33,725 bases of DNA, taken from Akkermansia sp. Lineage in GTDB: Bacteria; Verrucomicrobiota; Verrucomicrobiia; Verrucomicrobiales; Akkermansiaceae. The notes under the pieces were generated by a model. It did not search any database. It worked only from the letters and a program-made list of their open reading frames with translations, and was not told where the DNA came from. Shown here one piece after another: positions 19,259 to 26,703 of this stretch. The first letter of the stretch is position 1. Each line of letters starts with the position of its first letter. The DNA lies in NCBI GenBank assembly GCA_030531305.1, contig JAUNNT010000021.1:1954-35678 (forward strand). Direction: 5' to 3'. The translations under genes were made by a program, and so were the position numbers.

Positions 19259-20248
19259 ATGAAAGTACTCGTAACAGGCGGAGCCGGATACATCGGCTCG
19301 CACACTGTGCGCCAGCTCGTCAAGGCCGGCGCTGACGTCACCGTGCTGGACAGCATGGTCTACGGCCACCCCGGTGCCATCGTGGACAAGGAGGTCAAGC
19401 TCGTCAAGGGAGATTTGGGCGACCCCACCGTGGTCTACCCCCTGCTGCTCAACGGCAAGTTCGACGCCGTGGTGCACTTCGCCGCGTACCTGCAGGTGGG
19501 CGAGTCCGTGACCGACCCGCTGAAGTACTATGAGAACAACATCGCCAAGCCGCTCACGCTGCTGAAGGCCATGATGCTGGCCGGCACCAAGAAGTTCGTG
19601 TTCTCCTCCACCTGCGCCACCTACGGCGAACCCACCCAGGTGCCGATTCCCGAAACCGAGAAGCAGGACCCCATCAACCCCTACGGCGGCTCCAAGTTCA
19701 TGCTGGAGAGGGTCTGCAAGGACTGCGACCGCGCCTACGGACTGAAGAGCGTGTTCCTGCGCTACTTCAACGCCTCCGGCTCCGCGCCCGACGGCGCCAT
19801 CGGCGAGGACCACGAGCCGGAAACCCACCTCATCCCCGTCATCCTCCAGGCCATCAAGGGAGAGCGCCCCGGCATCACCGTCTTCGGCACCGACTACGAC
19901 ACCCCGGACGGCACCTGCATCCGCGACTACATCCACGTGGACGACCTGGCGGACGCGCATCTGCGCGCGCTGGACTACCTGATGAAGGGTGGCGAGACCA
20001 ACTGGTTCAACCTGGGCACCGGCAAGGGCCTTTCCGTCAAGGAAATCATCGACGCCGCGGAAAAGGTGACCGGCAAGAAGGCGCCCGTGACCTACGGCGA
20101 CCGCCGCGAGGGCGACCCGCCCCGTCTGATTGCCGACGCCCGCAAGGCCAAGGAAATCCTGGGCTGGGTGCCCAAGTACCAGGACGCGCACGACATCGTG
20201 GCCACGGCCTGGAAGTGGATGACCGGCCCCCACGGCGGCCATTATTGA
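19259..20248 (+). CDS. galE: UDP-glucose 4-epimerase
   Basis: This 329-residue short-chain dehydrogenase-type epimerase interconverts UDP-glucose and UDP-galactose with bound NAD. Visible parts are the Rossmann motif TGGAGYIGSH at residues 6-15, the active-site region FSSTCATYGEP, and the catalytic pair Tyr142 and Lys146 in NPYGGSK. RYFNASGSAPDGAIGE and TCIRDYIHVDDLADAH are both characteristic of GalE. It could also act on N-acetylated sugars, which sequence alone does not decide. It supplies UDP-sugars for envelope polysaccharides. A strong intrinsic terminator lies 30 bp after the stop. Confidence 0.93.
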   Translation: MKVLVTGGAGYIGSHTVRQLVKAGADVTVLDSMVYGHPGAIVDKEVKLVKGDLGDPTVVYPLLLNGKFDAVVHFAAYLQVGESVTDPLKYYENNIAKPLTLLKAMMLAGTKKFVFSSTCATYGEPTQVPIPETEKQDPINPYGGSKFMLERVCKDCDRAYGLKSVFLRYFNASGSAPDGAIGEDHEPETHLIPVILQAIKGERPGITVFGTDYDTPDGTCIRDYIHVDDLADAHLRALDYLMKGGETNWFNLGTGKGLSVKEIIDAAEKVTGKKAPVTYGDRREGDPPRLIADARKAKEILGWVPKYQDAHDIVATAWKWMTGPHGGHY

Positions 20249-20277
20249 TGCGTGCCGCTAACACGTGATTTTCCTCC

Positions 20278-20308
20278 GCGCCCCGCCGTCTCGGCGGGGC
20301 GCTTTTTT
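20278..20308 (+). terminator. Intrinsic terminator after galE
   Basis: A perfect 11-bp stem, GCGCCCCGCCG / CGGCGGGGCGC, with a TCT loop is followed by six T residues (20303-20308). It closes the tal-galE region. Confidence 0.92.
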
Positions 20309-20384
20309 GGGGTGCCGCGCACCTACAAGGCATCCTCATTGCAAAAAAATCATTTTTTTCATTTTTCGTTCAGCATTTTCGTGC

Positions 20385-20414
20385 TTGCGCGCTTAACGGG
20401 GTGTAGAGTACAAT
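20385..20414 (+). promoter_or_regulatory. Promoter of the exported peptide / radical SAM pair
   Basis: TTGCGC (20385-20390), 18 bp, TACAAT (20409-20414), then 10 bp to the ATG at 20425. Just upstream is an A/T-rich stretch (20342-20367) with A7-TCA-T7, which could act as an UP element. Confidence 0.6.
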
Positions 20415-20424
20415 CCACACCATC

Positions 20425-20793
20425 ATGAAAATCCAAGCAGAAAACAAGGCGCACACACCGTGCTACCCCGTGATTGCGGCGGTGGCGGCAGCGGCCATGC
20501 TGGCCCTGCCCGCCTGCGGCGCGCAGACACAGACGCCGCAGACCCTCAGGGGCGAACCCAAGAAGGTGGAATCCAAGGAAGTCGGGAAGGATCAGCGGTC
20601 ACAGCAACCGGTGATGGGAAAACGGCCCCCGCAGGGAGTGGTCGGCAAAAAGCCCAAGGTGGAATCCAAGGAAGCCGGGAAGGAACAGCGGTCACAGCAA
20701 CCGGTGATGGGAAGCGTGGTGCCCCCCACCAAGCCCGTGCGGCCCCCGCAGAGAGTGTGCGGCAGAAAGAAGGTGGCACCGCCCAAGCAATAA
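20425..20793 (+). CDS. Small exported repetitive protein, candidate substrate of the adjacent radical SAM enzyme
   Basis: This 122-residue protein has a hydrophobic export signal (VIAAVAAAAMLALPAC) with Cys31 in a plausible lipobox. The mature part is Lys/Pro/Gln-rich and low in hydrophobic residues. A 31-residue period places KVESKE(V/A)GK(D/E)QRSQQPVMG twice, at about 47-65 and 78-96. Five hydrophobic-x-Gly triplets occur (LRG 41-43, VMG 63-65, VVG 72-74, VMG 94-96, VCG 111-113), each followed within a few residues by Pro. I know no assigned function. The radical SAM gene starts 34 bp downstream with no terminator between, so it is a candidate modified peptide, by analogy with other radical SAM/SPASM systems. 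It might instead be an ordinary small lipoprotein. Confidence 0.7.
   Translation: MKIQAENKAHTPCYPVIAAVAAAAMLALPACGAQTQTPQTLRGEPKKVESKEVGKDQRSQQPVMGKRPPQGVVGKKPKVESKEAGKEQRSQQPVMGSVVPPTKPVRPPQRVCGRKKVAPPKQ
20563..20713 (+). repeat. 58-bp direct repeat, period 93 bp, inside the small exported protein gene
   Basis: Bases 20563-20620 and 20656-20713 match at 55 of 58 positions by eye, and the 93-bp period keeps the reading frame (31 codons). The near identity at DNA level points to a recent internal duplication or homogenisation. Confidence 0.85.
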
Positions 20794-20795
20794 AA

Positions 20796-20826
20796 TTCTA
20801 AATCCAAACTTCTAAATCCTAAATTC
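20796..20826. repeat. CTAAATC heptamer repeat
   Basis: TTCTAAATCC-AAAC is followed by TTCTAAATCC-TAAATTC: seven-base units related to CTAAATC, in the short gap between the small exported protein and the radical SAM gene. It resembles the other AT-rich intergenic repeats in character but has a period of seven, not six. Confidence 0.55.
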
Positions 20827-20827
20827 G

Positions 20828-21946
20828 TTGTTGCTCCACCCTCTAGAGCTGACCCTGTGTCTCACGCACAACTGCAACCTGCGCTGCCGGTACTGCTACG
20901 CGGGGCGCAAGCATGCGGCTTGCATGAGCTGGGAGACGGCGCGCGCGGCGATGGATTTGTGCGTGGCGGAGGCCAAGCGCCTGGAGCTGCCGCTCGCTGT
21001 GTCGTTTTTCGGCGGGGAGCCGCTGCTGGAGTGGGAGCTGCTGCAGCGCTGCCACGCGTACATGGAGGAGCGGCGCGGCGAGATGTGCATGCCGCCGCGC
21101 TACGGCATCACCACCAACTGCACCCTGCTCACGCCGGAGAAGCTGGCATGGATGGCGGAGCGGGATTTCCTGGTGGGCGTATCCGTTGACGGGTCGCCCG
21201 CCATGCACGACATCAACCGCCGCTTTGCGGACGGCACGGGCAGCCACGCCGCCCTGCAGCCCGCCCTGCAGGAAATCCGCAAGTACCCGAACCTGCGCAG
21301 CAAGGCGGTGTGCGTGGTGAACGCCGCCAACTGCCACCTGCTGGCGGAGGGCGTGGCCTGGCTGCATGAACACTACGACCACGGCTTCGGCCTTAACCTG
21401 GACTACTGGCACGAGTGGACGGATGAGCAATTCGATGTGCTCTGCGCCCAACTGGAGCGCGTGCGCGACATGGTGCTGGAGTCTTACCGCGGCGGGGTGC
21501 GGCCCGTGAAGCTGGAGAACTTCGAGGACAAGATCCGCACGCACCTGAACGGCGACACCTGCGCGCAATGCCGCATCGGCGAGAGGGAAATCGCCGTGAG
21601 CGCGGAGGGCAACTTCTTCCCCTGCTCCCGCCTGGTGGGCGAGGGCAACTCCGATTTTTTCAACTTCGGCAACGTGCGCGAGGGCATCAACCGAGCCCGC
21701 CAGAACTACCTCATCGCCACGCGCGGCAACTCCACCCCGGAATGCAAGGTCTGCGCCCTGCGCTCCCGCTGCATGAACGGCTGCGGCTGCTCCAACTACG
21801 CCGCCAGCGGGCATATCGACCGCGTATCGCCCTTCCTCTGCTCCGCGGAACGGGCGTTCATACGCCTGGCTGACGAGCTGGCGGAGGTGCTGTACGCGGA
21901 GAAAAACGCGCTGTTCATGCGCGAGTTCTACGGCGGGGAAAATTAA
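20828..21946 (+). CDS. Radical SAM/SPASM peptide-modifying enzyme
   Basis: This 372-residue protein has the radical SAM motif CNLRCRYC (Cys16, Cys20, Cys23) and the SAM-binding GGEP at residues 62-65. It also has a complete SPASM domain for two extra iron-sulfur clusters: Cys248-x12-Gly-x4-Cys266, then Cys306-x2-Cys309-x5-Cys315-x3-Cys319, and a final Cys at 338. Such enzymes cross-link or otherwise alter peptides (sactipeptide, ranthipeptide and SCIFF maturases) or oxidise sulfatase active sites (anSME). There is no sulfatase in the window, while a small repetitive exported protein is directly upstream, so peptide maturation is favoured. No ATG lies before the first cluster cysteine. TTG at 20828 is the best start, which may keep translation low. 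Confidence 0.88.
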   Translation: MLLHPLELTLCLTHNCNLRCRYCYAGRKHAACMSWETARAAMDLCVAEAKRLELPLAVSFFGGEPLLEWELLQRCHAYMEERRGEMCMPPRYGITTNCTLLTPEKLAWMAERDFLVGVSVDGSPAMHDINRRFADGTGSHAALQPALQEIRKYPNLRSKAVCVVNAANCHLLAEGVAWLHEHYDHGFGLNLDYWHEWTDEQFDVLCAQLERVRDMVLESYRGGVRPVKLENFEDKIRTHLNGDTCAQCRIGEREIAVSAEGNFFPCSRLVGEGNSDFFNFGNVREGINRARQNYLIATRGNSTPECKVCALRSRCMNGCGCSNYAASGHIDRVSPFLCSAERAFIRLADELAEVLYAEKNALFMREFYGGEN

Positions 21947-21982
21947 CTTTTGCCATTTGCCCGTCAATGACGTGATTTGAGC

Positions 21983-22015
21983 TTGACAAGGCGCAAAAAA
22001 AATTGTGTCTATAAG
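21983..22015 (+). promoter_or_regulatory. Possible topB promoter
   Basis: A perfect TTGACA (21983-21988) is followed by an A8 tract. The nearest good -10 (TATAAG, 22010-22015) is 21 bp away, so the pairing is uncertain. Confidence 0.3.
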
Positions 22016-22061
22016 ACAACAAAGCGCCCCGCAGGCGCGGCGTCACACAACCGAAAAAACC

Positions 22062-24953
22062 ATGTCCAAGACACTAATAATCGCGGAGAAGCCCAGCGTG
22101 GCGGCCGATTTGGCGCGCGTGCTCGGCAAGGAGCTGGGGAAGATGAAGAGAGACGAGGCGAGCGGGTGCTACAGCAACGACTCGCTGATAGTCACCTCTG
22201 CGGTGGGTCACCTGGTGGAGCAGAAGAAGCCGCAAACGGAGGACGGGAAGAGCCTGCCGTGGAAGATGGACTACCTGCCTGTGCTGCCGGAGACCATGGA
22301 GCTGGAGCCGATTGAGAAGTCGCACGACCGCCTGAAGAAGGTGCTGAAGCTGGCGCGCTCCAAGGAAGTGAAGGAACTAGTGAATGCATGCGATGCCGGG
22401 CGCGAGGGTGAGCTCATCTTCCGCAACATCGTGCGATTCGGTAAAATCGCCAAGCCCATCCGCCGCCTGTGGATGCAGAGCATGACGGACGATTCCATCC
22501 TGGACGCGTGGCACTCGCTGAAGACGGACAAGGAGATGCAGAACCTGGCGGACGCCGCCGTGTGCCGCTCGGAGTCCGACTGGCTGGTGGGACTCAACAG
22601 CACGCGCGCGCTGACCGTGCTGCAGAGCGGCGCGGGCGGCTTCAACATCACCCCCACCGGGCGCGTGCAGACCCCCACGCTCGCCATCCTGGCGGAGCGC
22701 CAGAAGCAGGTGCTCGCCTTCACGTCGGAAGACTATTACGAGGTGCACGCCACGTTCAAGGCCAAGGGCGGCACCTACGTGGGCAAGTGGTTCGACCCCG
22801 ACTGGAAGAAGGACGAGAAAGCCCCGCAGAAGCAGCGCGACCGCCTGTGGAACGCGGCGCGCGCGCACGAGATAGCCGAGCGCTGCCGCGGCAAGGAAGG
22901 CACGGTGCTGGAGACCAAGAAGCCCGTGTCGATGCCTGCGCCGATGCTGTTCGACCTGACATCGCTGCAGCGGGAGGCGAGCAACCGCTACGGGTTCTCG
23001 GCCAAGCGCACGCTGCAGATAGCGCAGGAGTGCTATGAGAAGCACAAGGTGCTCACGTACCCGCGCACGGACTCCAAGTACCTGCCGAACGACTACCTGA
23101 AGGTGGCCACGCGCACCGTGGAGAAAATCGGCCGCGAGCTGGAGGACTACGCCGCCTTCGCGCAGCAAATCATCAAGGACCGCGGCATCCACCCCACCAA
23201 GCGCGTGTTCGACAGCTCCAAGGTGAGCGACCACTTCGCCATCATCCCCACCGGAAACTTCGTCAACCTCACGGGAGACGCCGCCAAGATCTTCAACATG
23301 GTGGTGCAGCGCTTCCTGGGCGTGTTCATGCCCAACGCGGAGTACGAGGACACCGAGCGCACCACGATGGTGGCCACCGCCAAGGCCAAGGACTATTTCC
23401 ACACGCACGGCCGCGTGCAGCTCTCCGCCGGCTGGCGCGCCCTCTACGGAACCGACAAGAAGAAGAAGGACGAGCTCTGCCCGCTCGCCAAGGGAGAAAC
23501 CGTGACCGCAGCCAAGGTGGAGGACGTGCAGGACACCACCAAGCCGCCCGCAGCCTACACGGAAGCCACCCTGCTCACCGCCATGGAGACGGCGGGCAAG
23601 CTGGTGGACGACGAGGACCTGGCGGACGCCATGAAGGAGCGCGGGCTGGGCACGCCCGCCACGCGCGCCGCCATCATCGAGGGCCTGATTTCCCAAGAGT
23701 ACATCGTGCGCGACGGCAAGGACCTGGTGGCCACGCGCCGCGGCATGGACCTCATCGACCTGCTGGGCAAGATCGGCGTGAGCACGCTCTCCAGCCCGGA
23801 GCTTACGGGCGACTGGGAGTACCGCCTCAAGCAGATGGAGAATGGCAAGCTCAAGCGCAAGGATTTCATGAAGGAAATCCGCGCCTACACCACCGACATC
23901 GTCGATTCCGTCCGCAACTTCATGAAGGAGGGCAAGAACCCCGACCTCAAGGTCGCCTGCCCCGCCTGCGGTGCCAAGGGCCTCACCAGCCGCATCGATG
24001 CCGTCACCTGCAAGAACCCGGAGTGCAAGTTCCGCCTGCGCCGCATCCATGCGGGTCTGTCGCTCAGCGACGACCAGCTGGCCACGCTCGTGGAGGAGCG
24101 CGAGCTGCCGGTAATGGACGGTTTCCGCTCGAAGTTCGGCAAGCCGTTCTCCGCGGGGCTGCGCCTGCTTGAGCCCAAGACCGCTCGCGGGTCGTGGAAG
24201 GCGGAGTTCTACTTCGACGACGACGACCGCGAGGAGAAGAAGGAGGAGCAGACCGACGCGACATCCTGCGGCAAGGTGGCCGTGAAGGACCAGGGCAAAT
24301 TGGAGCTGATGGAGACCGAGAAATTCTGGACGGTGCCGGACTTCAAGACCGGGACCGACGCCAAGGGCTTCTCCATGGCCAAGACCATCCTGGGCAAGCA
24401 GATCACCAGGGAAATCGTGATGAAGGTGCTGGCCGACGGCAAGAGCGAGCTCATCGAGGGCTTTGTCTCCCAACGCACGCGCCGCAGCTTTGATTCCTAC
24501 CTGGTGCTGGATGTCAAGAAGGGCAACGTGGGCTGGGAGTTCCCGCCCCGCGAGGAAAAGCCCAAGGCCACCCGCCGCTCCAAGAAGGAGGGTGCCAAGA
24601 AGGAGGACGGCGACGCCCCCGCGCGCCGCTCCGCATCCGCCGCCAAGGCCAGCGGCGAGAGCGTGGCCACCGTCGCCGTCAAGGGCAAGGGCGAGCACGC
24701 CCTGCTGCAGACCGAGGACGAGTGGGTGGTGGACGGACTGACCTTCGGCAAGTCCCGCAAGCCGCTCGCCATCCGCCGCGAGATGTGCAGCGTGCCCATC
24801 ACGCAGGAGATGGTGACCCAGCTGCTGGCCAAGGGCAAAACCGAGCTCATCAAGGATTTCGTAAGCCGCAAGACCGGGCGCAAATTCGAGGCCTACCTGG
24901 TGCTGGACACCAACATCGGGCGCGTGGGCTACGAATTCCCCGAGCGCAAGTGA
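22062..24953 (+). CDS. topB: DNA topoisomerase III
   Basis: This 963-residue type IA topoisomerase decatenates and relaxes DNA by passing strands through a single-strand break. The TOPRIM domain opens with TLIIAEKPSVA and contains CDAGREGELIFR (acidic residues 111-117). The catalytic tyrosine is Tyr333 in LTYPRTDSKYLP. The C-terminus is longer than in E. coli TopB: a four-cysteine zinc finger (633, 636, 650, 655), then three topoisomerase C-terminal repeats (ending in GRKFEAYLVLDTNIGRVGYEFPERK-like segments), the last two separated by a Lys/Arg/Ala-rich linker at about 830-865. ATG 22062 gives the conserved N-terminus; upstream codons are leader. A YfeH-like transporter follows after 20 bp. 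Confidence 0.94.
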   Translation: MSKTLIIAEKPSVAADLARVLGKELGKMKRDEASGCYSNDSLIVTSAVGHLVEQKKPQTEDGKSLPWKMDYLPVLPETMELEPIEKSHDRLKKVLKLARSKEVKELVNACDAGREGELIFRNIVRFGKIAKPIRRLWMQSMTDDSILDAWHSLKTDKEMQNLADAAVCRSESDWLVGLNSTRALTVLQSGAGGFNITPTGRVQTPTLAILAERQKQVLAFTSEDYYEVHATFKAKGGTYVGKWFDPDWKKDEKAPQKQRDRLWNAARAHEIAERCRGKEGTVLETKKPVSMPAPMLFDLTSLQREASNRYGFSAKRTLQIAQECYEKHKVLTYPRTDSKYLPNDYLKVATRTVEKIGRELEDYAAFAQQIIKDRGIHPTKRVFDSSKVSDHFAIIPTGNFVNLTGDAAKIFNMVVQRFLGVFMPNAEYEDTERTTMVATAKAKDYFHTHGRVQLSAGWRALYGTDKKKKDELCPLAKGETVTAAKVEDVQDTTKPPAAYTEATLLTAMETAGKLVDDEDLADAMKERGLGTPATRAAIIEGLISQEYIVRDGKDLVATRRGMDLIDLLGKIGVSTLSSPELTGDWEYRLKQMENGKLKRKDFMKEIRAYTTDIVDSVRNFMKEGKNPDLKVACPACGAKGLTSRIDAVTCKNPECKFRLRRIHAGLSLSDDQLATLVEERELPVMDGFRSKFGKPFSAGLRLLEPKTARGSWKAEFYFDDDDREEKKEEQTDATSCGKVAVKDQGKLELMETEKFWTVPDFKTGTDAKGFSMAKTILGKQITREIVMKVLADGKSELIEGFVSQRTRRSFDSYLVLDVKKGNVGWEFPPREEKPKATRRSKKEGAKKEDGDAPARRSASAAKASGESVATVAVKGKGEHALLQTEDEWVVDGLTFGKSRKPLAIRREMCSVPITQEMVTQLLAKGKTELIKDFVSRKTGRKFEAYLVLDTNIGRVGYEFPERK

Positions 24954-24962
24954 AATTAGCGT

Positions 24963-24968
24963 AGGAGG
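24963..24968 (+). promoter_or_regulatory. Shine-Dalgarno sequence of the YfeH-like gene
   Basis: AGGAGG, five bases before the ATG at 24974. It is noted because it is the only textbook ribosome-binding site found at a confirmed start in this window. Confidence 0.75.
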
Positions 24969-24973
24969 CCGCC

Positions 24974-25960
24974 ATGCCGGGCTTTCTGAGCAGGCTGGAC
25001 CGCTTCACCACGGGCATTGTCCTGGCGGTGCTGCTGGGCCTGCTGCTGCCGTGCAGCGGCGCGGGCGCGGAGGTGTTCTCCGGGCTGACGAAGGCGGCGG
25101 TGGTGCTGCTGTTCTTCCTGTACGGGGTGAAGCTGTCGCGCTCGTCCGTATGGGAGGGCCTGCTGCATTGGCGGCTGCAGGGGCTGGTGGTGTTCGCCAC
25201 GTTCATCCTGTTCCCCCTGCTGGTGCCGCTGCTGCGGCCTGTGCTGGAGCCGCTGGTGGGGTCCGCGCTGTTTGCGGGCCTGCTGTACGTGGCGTGCCTG
25301 CCGTCCACGGTGCAGAGCAGCATAGCGTTCACATCCGTGGCGGGCGGCAACGTGCCCGCGGCGGTGTGCTCCGCGTCCGTGTCCAGCCTGCTGGGCGTGT
25401 TCGCCACGCCGCTGCTGGCGGGCATCCTCTTCTCCACCGCGGCGGTGGGGGGCGGCGCGGCCATCGGCATGGACACCGTGCTGAACATCTGCGGGCAGGT
25501 GCTGCTGCCGTTCGCGTGCGGCCAGCTGGCGCAGCCGCTGCTGCGCGCGTGGGTGGGCAGGCACGCGCCGCTCATCAAGCTGAACGACCAGGCGACCATC
25601 TGGCTGGTGGTGTACACGGCGTTCTCCAGCGCCACGGCCAACGGCTACTGGCAGCAGCTCGGCATGTACCACCTGCTGGGGCTGGTGGCCGCCAGCTGCA
25701 TCATCCTGGGGCTGGTGCAGCTCATCCTGTACGGGCTGTGCCGCGCGCTGCGCTTCAACCACGCTGACCGCGTGGCCATCATCTTCTGCGGCTCCAAGAA
25801 GAGCCTGGCGGTGGGTGCGCCCATCATGCTGGCCATCTTCGGGCAGTTCGACAACAACCTTCTGCTGCCGCTGATGATATTCCACCAGGTGCAGCTCATG
25901 GTGTGCGCGCGCCTGGCCGCCATCTGGAAACGCCGCGCCGCCACGCAAGAACCCGCATAG
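24974..25960 (+). CDS. YfeH-like bile acid:sodium symporter family (SBF-like) transporter
   Basis: This 328-residue protein has about nine to ten hydrophobic helices. It matches the SBF-like/YfeH branch of the bile acid:sodium symporter superfamily through LPSTVQSSIAFTSVAGGN (about residues 112-129), the crossing-helix region, and FCGSKKSLAVGAPIM near 273-287. Substrates of this branch are not established; bile acid transport should not be assumed. It follows topB by 20 bp and carries a strong AGGAGG ribosome-binding site, unusual here. A YwaF-like membrane protein starts 13 bp after it, so topB and the two membrane protein genes may form one transcript, although the functions have no obvious link. 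Confidence 0.85.
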   Translation: MPGFLSRLDRFTTGIVLAVLLGLLLPCSGAGAEVFSGLTKAAVVLLFFLYGVKLSRSSVWEGLLHWRLQGLVVFATFILFPLLVPLLRPVLEPLVGSALFAGLLYVACLPSTVQSSIAFTSVAGGNVPAAVCSASVSSLLGVFATPLLAGILFSTAAVGGGAAIGMDTVLNICGQVLLPFACGQLAQPLLRAWVGRHAPLIKLNDQATIWLVVYTAFSSATANGYWQQLGMYHLLGLVAASCIILGLVQLILYGLCRALRFNHADRVAIIFCGSKKSLAVGAPIMLAIFGQFDNNLLLPLMIFHQVQLMVCARLAAIWKRRAATQEPA

Positions 25961-25973
25961 ACCACACACCGCC

Positions 25974-26672
25974 ATGCTAGCCGAGCTCACGCATCCGTTC
26001 ATCCGCTGGTCCAGCCCGCACATCGTGGCGCTGGTGCTCACCGTGCTGGCGGCAGCCGCCGTGCTGTGGTGGGGCGCCCGGAAGCCGCAGGCGCAGCGGT
26101 TCCGCATCTGCCGCGTCATCGCAGTGGTCATCGCCCTCCAGTTCATCAGCGAGTTCTGCTGGCGCGCGTTCTCCGACGCCTACGGGGAATGGCGCTACAA
26201 CATGCCGCTGCACTTCTGCTCGTTCATGAGCATCGTGGCGTTCATCGCCCTGTGGTGGCGCAAGCGCTGGGCGTGCGCGCTGGTGTACTTCGCCGTGCTG
26301 ACCGCCAGCATCCAGGCGCTCATCACCCCCGCCATGGCGGACGGCTACCCCAGCCTGCCCTTCTTCATCTTCTTCCTCTCCCACGGCCTGCTCATGGTGG
26401 TGGCGCTGGCCGTCCCCGTACTCATCGGCTGGCGTGCGAGGGGGTACGACGACCTACGGAGCCTCGCACTGATGAACCTGTACGTGGTGCTCATCATCCC
26501 GGTGAACATCTGGCTGGGCACCAACTACGGCTACACGCAGGGCGCCCCCCTGCCCGGCACCATCCTGGACTACCTGGGCCCCGCGCCGTGGTACTACCTG
26601 TGGGCGGAGCTGCCCGCGCTGGCGGTCTTCCGCATCCTGATGCTCTTCGTGCACGACAAAACGGAGGATTGA
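25974..26672 (+). CDS. YwaF/TIGR02206-like integral membrane protein
   Basis: This 232-residue protein has about six to seven hydrophobic helices and resembles the YwaF (TIGR02206, TMEM164-like) family. The characteristic segments are NMPLHFCSFMSIVAFIALWWRKRW, containing a conserved His-x-Cys, and GYPSLPFFIFFLSHGLLMV with a conserved Ser-His. Bacterial members have no well-established role; the eukaryotic TMEM164 relative is a lipid acyltransferase working through a cysteine, so a lipid-related role is possible but unproven. It starts 13 bp after the YfeH-like gene. Its stop codon lies within the -35 box of the metal ABC operon. Confidence 0.8.
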   Translation: MLAELTHPFIRWSSPHIVALVLTVLAAAAVLWWGARKPQAQRFRICRVIAVVIALQFISEFCWRAFSDAYGEWRYNMPLHFCSFMSIVAFIALWWRKRWACALVYFAVLTASIQALITPAMADGYPSLPFFIFFLSHGLLMVVALAVPVLIGWRARGYDDLRSLALMNLYVVLIIPVNIWLGTNYGYTQGAPLPGTILDYLGPAPWYYLWAELPALAVFRILMLFVHDKTED

Positions 26673-26697
26673 GCCAACTTGACACCTTCTGTAGAAT
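26669..26697 (+). promoter_or_regulatory. Promoter of the metal ABC operon, leaderless
   Basis: TTGAGC (26669-26674, over the preceding stop codon), 17 bp, TAGAAT (26692-26697), 6 bp, then ATG at 26704. A TTGACA inside the spacer is too close to serve as the -35. Confidence 0.65.
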
Positions 26698-26703
26698 AGG
26701 GGC

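Noticed and set aside
20828..21946. Assigning the radical SAM enzyme as an anaerobic sulfatase-maturing enzyme
   Set aside because: The cluster architecture would allow it, but no sulfatase is nearby and a candidate peptide is directly upstream. The sequence alone does not prove either, so only the general family is called.
24974..25960. Calling the SBF-like protein a bile acid transporter
   Set aside because: The YfeH branch is named by homology only; its substrate is not established, and nothing nearby relates to bile acids.
26679..26697. TTGACA close to TAGAAT upstream of the metal receptor as the -35/-10 pair
   Set aside because: They are only 7 bp apart. The TTGAGC at 26669 has the correct 17-bp spacing.
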